A DNA stretch of 21,352 nt from Rikenellaceae bacterium UBA1749 (GTDB taxonomy: Bacteria > Bacteroidota > Bacteroidia > Bacteroidales > Rikenellaceae). The notes beneath the pieces are model-generated. The model was not told where the DNA came from and did not search any database. It saw only the letters and a program-made list of their open reading frames with translations. The DNA lies in contig DCHP01000063.1 in the NCBI GenBank assembly GCA_002315675.1, positions 1-21,352 on the forward strand, written 5' to 3'. How positions within the stretch are numbered: position 1 is the stretch's first letter; the number at the start of each line of letters is the position of its first letter. This document shows, piece by piece, positions 8,095-15,416 of the stretch. Made by a program: the position numbers and the translations under genes.

Positions 8095-8553
8095 ATGAAG
8101 AAGTTTTGTTCTTTACTTTATGTTTTAGTATTATCGAGTTCATTTGCATTTTGTCAGAATGAACAGTTAATCTCAAAATATTCAACGATTGAAGGAGTTG
8201 AATATCAATCTATAAGCAAAGCGATGATAAAAGTCGCCTTATTAGGATTGAGGGGGCCTGAGAAAGATCTTTTCAAGAGTGTGAAAAAGATTAATATTCT
8301 TGACTTCTCCAACGCTTCAAATACTATTCGAAATTCATTTCTAGAAGATATTAAAACTCTTGATACACATGGTATTATGTCTGTTGCCGACACTGTGGAA
8401 GATGATTGTCGAATGTTGTGTTACGCCAAGATGGGGCAGGATGCCATAGAGAGTATATTTATCATAACGATAGATACAAAAAAGGAGTCCTTTGTATCTA
8501 TGGAACTAATAGGCAAGATACCTATTACAGCACTGAATGTTTATTTGCAACAC
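8095..8553 (+). CDS. DUF4252-like secreted protein
   Basis: Beginning at the ATG at 8095 the protein is about 153 residues: a signal peptide (MKKF, hydrophobic stretch, cleavage near FAFC-Q) then a small mixed alpha/beta domain with SKYSTIEGVEYQSISKAMIK and a DTVEDDCRMLCYAK segment, which fits the DUF4252 family of small Bacteroidota envelope proteins. The Cys near the cleavage site does not make a standard lipobox, so lipidation is doubtful. Function is unknown. In other genomes DUF4252 genes often sit beside ECF sigma factors; none is present here. The stop codon TGA occupies 8554-8556. The start directly abuts the upstream terminator tract, so its own promoter is unclear. Confidence 0.65.
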
Positions 8554-8625
8554 TGATTTTGCACTGTTTTTTAATAATTTACAAAAAAATTGGGGCAAAT
8601 TGGTAAATGGTATTAATATTTTTCA

Positions 8626-8633
8626 TAACTTTG
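8626..8633 (+). promoter_or_regulatory. Bacteroidota-type -7 box for the OmpA-like gene
   Basis: TAACTTTG is an exact TAnnTTTG match 68 bases before the ATG at 8702, giving a leader of roughly 60 bases that is AT-rich near the start codon, common for highly expressed genes of this phylum. A TTG at 8600-8602 is slightly too far (23 bases) for an ideal -33 box. Confidence 0.5.
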
Positions 8634-8701
8634 GCGAACCCGATGAAGTCGGCTAAACAGGATATTTGATTCAAATTAGATTAATAAATAATAACTTAAA
8701 A

Positions 8702-10201
8702 ATGACTTTTATGAAAAAAATGAGCAAAATGTTGCTTGTAGCTGTCGCTATCCTTGCAACTTTTTCTTTGAACGCAAAGAATGGCGAGTTCAAAGTTTGC
8801 GATGGTAAAGTTACTGTCAATGTTGAACACATTGCTGAGACTCTTGATTCAAAAGTAATAACAGCAGATTATTCTTTTATTGTAGCCCCAGATGTAATTG
8901 CTGATTGTGAATCAATGATCATCACAACATCTATAGTAAATGGTGCTAACAAAGACGTAATCAATGTATCTGTTATCAATGGTAAAAACGTAAAACGTTT
9001 TGACAAATGGCTACAGTATCGTATCGGTGAAGTAACTGATATCAAAAATGTTGATCTTTACAACATTATGAGTACTGAGAACGTTGTAACTGAGCAGAAG
9101 AAACTTTCTACTCCTCGTCAGGAATGGATGGATGGTGCTGACTTCGTTGTTACAACTCAGCGCGTTTCATACCACCCACACAGATGCATCCAAGCATTGG
9201 GCGGTTCAGAGGTAGTTTGCAAAGTTCCTTTCTTGAGAGTTCCTCTATATTTGGCTCCTAAGTATGAGAAACTTGTAGACAAAAAGTTTGTAAGAGTACC
9301 AGTTCCTAACGAAGGTGATCCTAAACTTGCTACTAGATTGTTCTTCCCTAACAACTCATCAGCTAAAGTTCCTGATCTATTCGATAACCAAGCTACTCTA
9401 GAAATGTTGGAAACTCTACAAGAGAGTGAATACCTTACAGTTAAGAGCATTGATATTCAGGGTTGGGCTTCACCAGAGGCTACAGTATCTTACAACCAAT
9501 CTCTATCAGAGAGACGTGCTAAGACTGTTAAAGATATCCTTGCAAAGAAATATAATTTCGATGATGCTATCTATACAACTTCAGGTAATGGTGAATATTG
9601 GGATGCAGTTATCAACTACGTTAAGACAACTGATAACGAAACAGTAGCTGCTTCAAGAGAAGACATCATCAATGCTATTGAGTCTAATGATAATTTGGAT
9701 AAGAGAGAATCTGCTATCAAAGCTATCAAAGGTGGCAAACCTTATCGCGAAATCTTCAACGCTGTATATCCAGAATCTCGTTTCTCTGATTGCTATGTAA
9801 CATTTGCAGTTAAAGAGGAATACAAATATGAGGATGCTCTAGTTCTTATGTCAGCTGATGAAATTCACCTTCCAGGTTCAGCTTACAAAGTAATCCTTCT
9901 TGAAACTAAAGATATGGAGCTAGCTGAATATGTTTCTGATCTATATCCTGACCACACTCTAGTTCAATCATTGGTTGGTGAGCTTTATGTAGAAAAAGGA
10001 CAGTTTGCTAAAGCTATCGAGCACTTCAAGAAAGCTGGTGACTATGACCTAGTTAACAACGACATCGCTTGCTGCTACTTCTGGCTAGGTGATTATGAGA
10101 ATGCTTACAAGTATTTCGAAAAAGCTAAAGCTTTGAAGAGCTACGAATACAATATGAACCAAACTCGTAGACTAGAACTTAACAAGACTTACTACAAATA
10201 G
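8702..10201 (+). CDS. OmpA-family surface protein with TPR repeats (DUF3868-like N-terminus)
   Basis: A 499-residue protein from ATG 8702 (MTFMKKMSKM; ATG 8711 is also possible). The signal peptide ends near FSLNA. The N-terminal part is a beta-rich domain resembling DUF3868 proteins of Bacteroidales. A central segment, SIDIQGWASPEATVSYNQSLSERRAKTVKDIL, split by these residues' pattern, is an OmpA-like peptidoglycan-binding core (Gly-x-Ala-Ser, then N..LS..RA..V). The C-terminus has at least two tetratricopeptide-like helices pairs (GELYVEKGQFAKAIEHF, then AYKYFEKAKAL). The protein probably links the outer membrane or surface assemblies to the cell wall. Relatives often sit in fimbrial clusters, but no fimbrial genes are seen here. 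Codon use (frequent AAC, TTC, CTA, GTA) differs from neighbours and suggests high expression. A strong terminator follows. Confidence 0.75.
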   Translation: MTFMKKMSKMLLVAVAILATFSLNAKNGEFKVCDGKVTVNVEHIAETLDSKVITADYSFIVAPDVIADCESMIITTSIVNGANKDVINVSVINGKNVKRFDKWLQYRIGEVTDIKNVDLYNIMSTENVVTEQKKLSTPRQEWMDGADFVVTTQRVSYHPHRCIQALGGSEVVCKVPFLRVPLYLAPKYEKLVDKKFVRVPVPNEGDPKLATRLFFPNNSSAKVPDLFDNQATLEMLETLQESEYLTVKSIDIQGWASPEATVSYNQSLSERRAKTVKDILAKKYNFDDAIYTTSGNGEYWDAVINYVKTTDNETVAASREDIINAIESNDNLDKRESAIKAIKGGKPYREIFNAVYPESRFSDCYVTFAVKEEYKYEDALVLMSADEIHLPGSAYKVILLETKDMELAEYVSDLYPDHTLVQSLVGELYVEKGQFAKAIEHFKKAGDYDLVNNDIACCYFWLGDYENAYKYFEKAKALKSYEYNMNQTRRLELNKTYYK

Positions 10202-10221
10202 TGAATTAAGTCTCACAATAC

Positions 10222-10253
10222 AAAAATCGGAGAGCTATTGCTCTCCGATTTTT
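10222..10253. terminator. Bidirectional terminator between OmpA-like gene and fabF
   Basis: AAAAATCGGAGAG (10222-10234) pairs with CTCTCCGATTTTT (10241-10253), leaving a 6-base loop, with further T residues to 10257. Both strands give a T-run after the stem, so it can end the plus-strand OmpA-like gene and, from the other side, fabF. Confidence 0.9.
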
Positions 10254-10321
10254 TTTTGCAAAAAAAAGCTGGTTCAACAGATGTGACCAGTCATAATAGT
10301 GAGAGTGATAAATATGCTTTA

Positions 10322-11572
10322 TTATATTTTGCGGAAGACGATACAGCAGTTGTGGCCGCCAAAACCGAAATTGTTGCTAATGGCAACATTGACATTACGC
10401 TGTTGTGCGTGATTTAGAGTAAGATTGAATGAATCGTAATCAATTTCTTCATCTTGGGTGGTGAAATTGATTGTAGGAGGAATGATACCATCTTGGATGG
10501 CGTGAATAGTGGCAATAGCCTCAATTGCCCCAGCTGCTCCAAGAAGGTGTCCAGTCATGGATTTCGTGGCGCTGATATTGATATCCTTTGTCCTTTCTCC
10601 AAAAAGAGACTTGATTGCTGAAAGTTCAGCTACGTCACCACGGTGAGTTGATGTGCCGTGTGCATTGATGTAATCTATGTCTGTCAATGACAATCCAGCG
10701 CTCTCAATAGCACTGAGCATAGCGGCCTTTGCTCCTTCTCCTTCAGGGTGTGGGGCTGTGATATGGTAAGCATCGGAAGATAGTCCATATCCTGCTATTT
10801 CAGCATAAATTTTTGCACCGCGTTTGATAGCGTGTTCATACTCTTCCAAAATCAGGATACCTGCTCCCTCTCCCATTACAAATCCATCTCTGTTTTTATC
10901 AAATGGACGAGACGCTGTTTGATACTCATCATTGTTTGTAGAGAGTGCATGTGATGAGCTGAAACCTCCGATAGAAGGTATTGTAATAGGTGCTTCTGAA
11001 CCGCCGGAAATCATGACATCCTGGAGTCCTAATTGGATCTGTTGAATCGCTGTTACTATGGCATGGGATGATGATGCACAAGCAGATGACACTGAGAAAC
11101 TGGCCCCTTTAAGACCATATTTGATTGACACCATTCCTGCCGCCATATTGGTAATCATCTTTGTACATAGGAACGGACTGAAACGAGGCGTTTCGCCAGC
11201 TTTATATTCAAGCATGTCATCTGTCAAAGTCTCAATTCCGCCTATCCCTGATCCAATAATCACACCTGTTCTTGATTGGTCCAAAGATGAAAAATCCAAT
11301 CCGCTGTCGTTGACTGCCTGCTCGGCAGCAGCTAAAGCAAATTGGGTAAATAAATCGTTTTTGCGTGCCTCCTTTCTATCCAGTCCAGCCATTTCAGGAG
11401 TGAAATCGCGAACTTGGCAAGCGAAACGGGTTTTAAAAAAAGTAGTGTCGAACCGATCTATCAGTGTTGCTCCACTTACGCCTTTATCAAGATTTGCGAA
11501 ATAGTCAGTTATGCTATTTCCTAAAGGGTTTATGGTACCGATACCGGTGACTACTACTTTTTTTATTTGCAT
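10322..11572 (-). CDS. fabF: Beta-ketoacyl-ACP synthase II (KAS II)
   Basis: A 416-residue condensing enzyme of normal length. It extends acyl-ACP with malonyl-ACP in cytoplasmic type II fatty-acid synthesis. The catalytic triad is complete: Cys165 (in SSACASSSH), His305 (in NAHGTST) and His342 (in KSMTGHLLGAAG), with the conserved Lys337. After GTST the usual Pro is replaced by His-Arg (THRGD), a small departure. The gene starts 18 bases after acpP, which is the usual Bacteroidota order; the rnc gene that often follows fabF in this phylum is not here, and the locus instead ends at a convergent terminator. Confidence 0.96.
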   Translation of the reverse strand: MQIKKVVVTGIGTINPLGNSITDYFANLDKGVSGATLIDRFDTTFFKTRFACQVRDFTPEMAGLDRKEARKNDLFTQFALAAAEQAVNDSGLDFSSLDQSRTGVIIGSGIGGIETLTDDMLEYKAGETPRFSPFLCTKMITNMAAGMVSIKYGLKGASFSVSSACASSSHAIVTAIQQIQLGLQDVMISGGSEAPITIPSIGGFSSSHALSTNNDEYQTASRPFDKNRDGFVMGEGAGILILEEYEHAIKRGAKIYAEIAGYGLSSDAYHITAPHPEGEGAKAAMLSAIESAGLSLTDIDYINAHGTSTHRGDVAELSAIKSLFGERTKDINISATKSMTGHLLGAAGAIEAIATIHAIQDGIIPPTINFTTQDEEIDYDSFNLTLNHAQQRNVNVAISNNFGFGGHNCCIVFRKI

Positions 11573-11590
11573 AGTTTTGGTAGCTGGGTA

Positions 11591-11827
11591 CTACTTAACT
11601 TGCTCCTCGATATATTTGATGGCGTCACCTACAGTAGTGATTTTTTCAGCCATCTCGTCAGGGATAGTAATACCGAAAGTTTTTTCAAATTCCATAATCA
11701 ACTCAACTGTGTCTAGTGAGTCTGCACCAAGGTCATTTGTAAAACTTGCAGCAGGAGTGACTTCACTCTCTTCAACACCGAGTTTGTCAACGATAATAGA
11801 CGTTACTTTTCCGCTAATATCTTCCAT
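11591..11827 (-). CDS. acpP: Acyl carrier protein
   Basis: A 78-residue acidic protein, the standard ACP length. The 4'-phosphopantetheine attachment site is Ser37 in GADSLDTVEL. It carries growing acyl chains for FabF and lipid enzymes. Residues upstream of MEDISGK in the same frame are untranslated leader: the promoter lies there and ACPs begin at this point. It is transcribed first, with fabF 18 bases behind. Confidence 0.97.
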   Translation of the reverse strand: MEDISGKVTSIIVDKLGVEESEVTPAASFTNDLGADSLDTVELIMEFEKTFGITIPDEMAEKITTVGDAIKYIEEQVK

Positions 11828-11883
11828 AATTAATAGGTTTAGTTTATATTTGTACTTCCTTTTCCACTGATGGACAGGAAGAG

Positions 11884-11915
11884 CAAAGTAACGATATTTT
11901 TTTAAATCTTCCAAA
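11884..11915 (-). promoter_or_regulatory. Promoter of acpP-fabF
   Basis: On the minus strand: TTTG (11915-11912), 20 bases, then TTACTTTG (11891-11884), which matches TAnnTTTG at 7 of 8 positions. This leaves a leader of about 50 bases before acpP. Confidence 0.55.
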
Positions 11916-11978
11916 TTTTATAACTCTAAAAAGAGAGTCTCCTAACTGGTAATAATTTGTTAAATAGTTAATAATTAA

Positions 11979-13634
11979 ATGATTAACATAGCAATCTATG
12001 CATCTGGCTCTGGTACGAATGCCGAAAATTTGATAACATATTTTAAAAGTTCCAAAAAGGCGAATGTCAAGATTATTCTTTGCAATAATGCCAATGCAGG
12101 TGTAATAGAAAGAGCTGCCAGGTTAAAAGTTCCTTGTGAGATATTTTCAAAAGAGAACTTAAAAGGTACCAAAGATATTCTTGATAGAGAAGGGATTGAT
12201 TTTATTATCCTTGCAGGTTTCCTTCTGAAAGTTCCTGACGAGATAATTGAAGCATATCCACGAAGAATCGTCAATATCCATCCGGCGTTGATTCCAAACT
12301 ATTGCGGCAAGGGAATGTATGGACATCATGTTCATGAGGCTGTAATAGCCGCTCATGAGAAAGAATCTGGTATTACAATACACCTTGTAGATAACCATTA
12401 TGATCACGGACAAATATTGTTCCAAGCAAAATGTTCAATCGATTCTACAGATACTCCTGATGATCTCGCAGCGAAGATTCATATCCTAGAACAGACCTAT
12501 TTCCCTAAAGTGGTGGATGAATACCTGACCACTCAGGCATCTATTGATAGGATTTGTTCAGATCTTTTCGCTGAATCGGATATAAACTTGATGCGATTTG
12601 CACTGAATGATACATATTCTCAGGAGGAATTGGATGACTTACTAAAGGTTTGGGACTTGGAGGTCGCAGGGGCGCAAAAGGCTTTGCTTCTATCTTACGT
12701 GATGAAAGCTCATCCAGATCTGAAATTCCCCGATTATTTCGGCCCCCGATTATCAGGGTTGATAAATTATTACAGATTTCATAATGTGAAATTGATGTCT
12801 AATTTCAAAAAAATATGTTCTGAGATAAGTAATGAGGGCATAGAGATTGTCCCCATTAAAGGTGGGGCCATGAAGGCATTAAGACCGGATTATCCAAGAG
12901 AGATGGGGGATATAGATATACTTGTTCCTGAAACAGATTATTTACGAGCTGTTAATATTGCTAAAAGACTTGGATATAAATTGTTTAAAGATATTCATAG
13001 TACAGATATTCATGAAAAGGAGACGAATGACAGTGTGATGGATATCCATAAATGGATTTTAATAACATCTGGTAAAGGAAGAAAAATAACTCCTCAAATT
13101 TTCGAAAGAGCTTCTAAACATAATGTTTTTGGAGTGGACGTATTGTTACCATGCAATGAGGATATACTCTTCATCAGTATGATTAATTTCTCTAGAAACA
13201 TAATGGACAGAACGTCTCAGAAAGGGGCTCCTTTCACTCTTTTTGATATAAAATATCTAATACAATCCAAAGACACTTTTGATTGGAATATTATTAAGGA
13301 AAATGCGGTGAAAACATCATCTGAGGCAGAGATATCATTATTATCAAGGTTTATCAACCATATAATTCCTCATCTTATTCCATCAGAAATGGAAACACTT
13401 TCAGAAGAGAAGGAAATTAGAGCTTTTGGGTCTTTGTGGTTGTTCAGAAGATTCTATCTTAGCCCTTTGCAAGAAAGAAGCCATCAACTTGGCGTGTCGG
13501 AGGTTATGAGGCATCCTTCAAACCTGCCTGCCTTCATTTGTGTCAGACCAAAATATACTTTTATGAAGCTCTTCAAATACTCTCCAAGAGCAGCAGGTGT
13601 AATCATTAAGGCGAAATGTTTTTCATCAAATTGA
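11979..13634 (+). CDS. purN: PurN (GAR formyltransferase) fused to an NTP_transf_5-type nucleotidyltransferase
   Basis: One continuous 551-residue frame with two domains. Residues 1-185 are a complete PurN: ASGSGTN loop at 8-14, catalytic Asn99 and His101 in VNIHPALIP, and Asp142 in YDHGQ; it transfers formyl from 10-formyl-tetrahydrofolate to GAR in purine synthesis. Position divergent from acpP-fabF is, to my knowledge, usual for purN in Bacteroidales. Residues about 200-551 resemble the uncharacterised nucleotidyltransferase family (PF14907-like): PIKGGAMKALRPDYPREMGDIDILV holds Lys294 and the metal-binding Asp311/Asp313. Related proteins occur in lasso-peptide clusters beside HPr-kinase-like genes, and such a gene is next here. 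PurN normally ends near residue 190, so the fusion is the odd point. A sequencing or assembly loss of the stop codon cannot be excluded, but both halves are intact and in frame. Confidence 0.85.
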   Translation: MINIAIYASGSGTNAENLITYFKSSKKANVKIILCNNANAGVIERAARLKVPCEIFSKENLKGTKDILDREGIDFIILAGFLLKVPDEIIEAYPRRIVNIHPALIPNYCGKGMYGHHVHEAVIAAHEKESGITIHLVDNHYDHGQILFQAKCSIDSTDTPDDLAAKIHILEQTYFPKVVDEYLTTQASIDRICSDLFAESDINLMRFALNDTYSQEELDDLLKVWDLEVAGAQKALLLSYVMKAHPDLKFPDYFGPRLSGLINYYRFHNVKLMSNFKKICSEISNEGIEIVPIKGGAMKALRPDYPREMGDIDILVPETDYLRAVNIAKRLGYKLFKDIHSTDIHEKETNDSVMDIHKWILITSGKGRKITPQIFERASKHNVFGVDVLLPCNEDILFISMINFSRNIMDRTSQKGAPFTLFDIKYLIQSKDTFDWNIIKENAVKTSSEAEISLLSRFINHIIPHLIPSEMETLSEEKEIRAFGSLWLFRRFYLSPLQERSHQLGVSEVMRHPSNLPAFICVRPKYTFMKLFKYSPRAAGVIIKAKCFSSN

Positions 13635-13706
13635 AAATAAAGAGATAAATTCGAATATTAACATATTGCCCATCAGAATGGGTTCATAACATAAGAGAGT
13701 CTTTAT
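13635..13706 (+). other. Short intergenic spacer between fusion gene and kinase-like gene
   Basis: Seventy-two AT-rich bases with one small hairpin (CCCAT at 13669-13673 with ATGGG at 13678-13682) and no credible reading frame. No clear precursor-peptide gene is present. No good promoter match is seen, so the kinase gene may be read from the upstream gene. Confidence 0.4.
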
Positions 13707-14783
13707 ATGGAAACGAGTATAGGGCCAAAAGAGTTTTTTATCCATAAGGTTTCAAAGCAATATCTACGCTATTATTTTGACAAACTACAAAACGATATTG
13801 AGGCAAACAATACTCTGTATTCTATCAGATATATACATTTAGGGAATCAAATCGTTCGCATTTTGATTTATGATAAGGAGTTGGATAGACATATTTCCAA
13901 TGAACTATCATTCATTATTGATGACCAATGTTCGGATCGATATGATTATACAATCATCGCATGGCTTGTACAGAGAACGGGCTCTTCAATGCGCGAACAT
14001 AGGATAATTGAAGAGGGAACATCATCTACATCTGAACCGGTATTAACAATAGACGATAATACAGGTCGGATTGTTGGATACGATGATGACAATAGTTGTT
14101 ATTACTATGGCTTTCCATCCTCCAATCCTGAAATACTGGCTATGGAAGGGCATGTCTTTTTCAGACAATTCTACAAGATGCAGAAAGCATCAATCAATTC
14201 CTCTCTCGTTCATGGAGCTTGTGTCGGGATAGATGATAATGGCGTTCTTTTCTGTGCGAAAGGTAACAAAGGGAAGTCGACTCTGACTGTTTCAGCTCTA
14301 TTGAAAGGTTTTGATTTTGTATCTGATGACTATATGGTCATTGAGAAGGATGGCAATGGTAGACTGTTTGCTGACCCTGTTTATTCTATTATTACCCTCT
14401 CCCCTGAGATGTATAACAGAATGTTTGATGAACTTAATGGGACAAGGTTTATTTCTAACAATTGGAATCAAAGTAAGTACATTCTAAGTGTAGCAAATTT
14501 ACACTCAAGGTTCAAGACACATTACCCAATACAATTATGCATGTTCCCAGAAATAGTATCTGACGAAGAACCGTCAATCACTAAGTGCAATCAATTAGAA
14601 AAGGGTAGAGCTATTACTAATATGGTCCACTCAACCATTTCACAAATGAATGATCACTCTGATACTGCCAACACGTTGAAAATAATTGAACTTCTAAAAG
14701 GACAGGAGTTTTATAATATTCGGTTGTGTAAGGATATTGATAAGAATGTGAATTGCCTCAAGCAGTTTCTTGAGACTTTTTAG
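13707..14783 (+). CDS. HPr kinase/phosphorylase-like ATPase
   Basis: A 358-residue protein. The C-terminal half resembles HprK-type kinases: P-loop CAKGNKGKSTLT with Gly186, Gly189, Lys190, Ser191, and the paired acidic FVSDDYMV motif (Asp207/Asp208) that binds metal and takes part in catalysis. The N-terminal 160 residues show no family I recognise. It lacks the full HprK signature and regulatory N-terminal domain, so it is unlikely to be the classical HPr regulator, a system Bacteroidota usually lack. Similar small kinases occur in some lasso-peptide clusters, where a homologue phosphorylates the C-terminal Ser of the peptide. Together with the nucleotidyltransferase before and PqqD after, a peptide- or protein-Ser kinase is the best guess (inference). 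Confidence 0.65.
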   Translation: METSIGPKEFFIHKVSKQYLRYYFDKLQNDIEANNTLYSIRYIHLGNQIVRILIYDKELDRHISNELSFIIDDQCSDRYDYTIIAWLVQRTGSSMREHRIIEEGTSSTSEPVLTIDDNTGRIVGYDDDNSCYYYGFPSSNPEILAMEGHVFFRQFYKMQKASINSSLVHGACVGIDDNGVLFCAKGNKGKSTLTVSALLKGFDFVSDDYMVIEKDGNGRLFADPVYSIITLSPEMYNRMFDELNGTRFISNNWNQSKYILSVANLHSRFKTHYPIQLCMFPEIVSDEEPSITKCNQLEKGRAITNMVHSTISQMNDHSDTANTLKIIELLKGQEFYNIRLCKDIDKNVNCLKQFLETF

Positions 14784-14849
14784 GGGTTGATTGATAGACG
14801 GATTTCTAGACGAAAGGGGATAGTGTTCAATTGAAGTCATTTTTTTGGT

Positions 14850-14881
14850 TTTGGATTCAAGAGTAAAAAGTTGTAATTTTG
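14850..14881 (+). promoter_or_regulatory. Promoter of the PqqD/glycosyltransferase operon
   Basis: TTTG at 14850-14853, 20 bases, then TAATTTTG at 14874-14881: a complete match to the Bacteroidota promoter form. It lies 66 bases before the chosen ATG of the PqqD-like gene and defines a separate transcription unit from the kinase gene. Confidence 0.6.
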
Positions 14882-14947
14882 TAATAAGTATAATTTTTTT
14901 CCAGTGGGTTGTCATTTTTTAAGACAATCCGTTCATTTTTATTAAAT

Positions 14948-15415
14948 ATGACATATCAATTGAATGAGGCAAAGATGTTTGCTGACATAACGGACGATTT
15001 TGCAATTGTTATTAATGCAGAAACTGGAGTGTATTATGGAATGAATCCATTCACTTCAAGCATTTTTGACAACCTTATCAAAGGCGCTTCTATTGAGTCT
15101 ATCAATGCAGATGTTCTCTCAATGGATGGCGCTCCAAGCACTTTTACCTCAGATTTAAATAGATATATTGAAGAGTTATTGTCAAAAGAGTTGATAGTTG
15201 AGGGCGATCAGACAAATTATCAATCATCAGTCAACCAGGCACTAGCGAAGGAGTGTAATTTTGAAATCAGTTGGGATGAGTTTAAGGATGCTCAGGAATT
15301 ACTTCTAGCTGATCCTATTCATGAGGTTCGCGAAGATGAGGGATGGTCTCCAGAAAAGAGCTCTTTAAATAATGATTCAGAAGACGTGGCCCGTAGAAAG
15401 TCAAAGCTGCAATGA
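14948..15415 (+). CDS. PqqD-like (RiPP recognition element) protein with charged C-terminal extension
   Basis: From ATG 14948, 155 residues (an upstream TTG at 14909 in the same frame gives 168). Residues 1-90 match the PqqD/RRE winged-helix fold: FADITDDFAIVINAETGVYYGMN, then a helix with SIFDNLIKG and ELLSKELIVEG. RRE domains bind the leader of ribosomal peptides or deliver them to modifying enzymes. The last 60 residues are an extra, charged, Ser-rich tail, with DPIHEVREDEGWSP at 122-135 followed by a basic end. Its function is unknown; a peptide-substrate role is only a hypothesis. The stop codon ends one base before the next gene's ATG, so the two are tightly coupled. No separate precursor gene is visible. 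Confidence 0.65.
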   Translation: MTYQLNEAKMFADITDDFAIVINAETGVYYGMNPFTSSIFDNLIKGASIESINADVLSMDGAPSTFTSDLNRYIEELLSKELIVEGDQTNYQSSVNQALAKECNFEISWDEFKDAQELLLADPIHEVREDEGWSPEKSSLNNDSEDVARRKSKLQ

Positions 15416-15416
15416 T

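Noticed and set aside
13635..13706. Precursor peptide gene in the spacer
   Set aside because: No start codon followed by a sensible frame; AT-rich with a small hairpin only.
13707..14783. Classical HPr kinase of carbon catabolite control
   Set aside because: The regulatory N-terminal domain and full signature are missing, there is no ptsH nearby, and the neighbours point to a different role.
14694..14915. Minus-strand small ORF as a precursor peptide candidate
   Set aside because: It mostly lies antisense to the kinase-like gene, has no leader/core features and runs against the operon.
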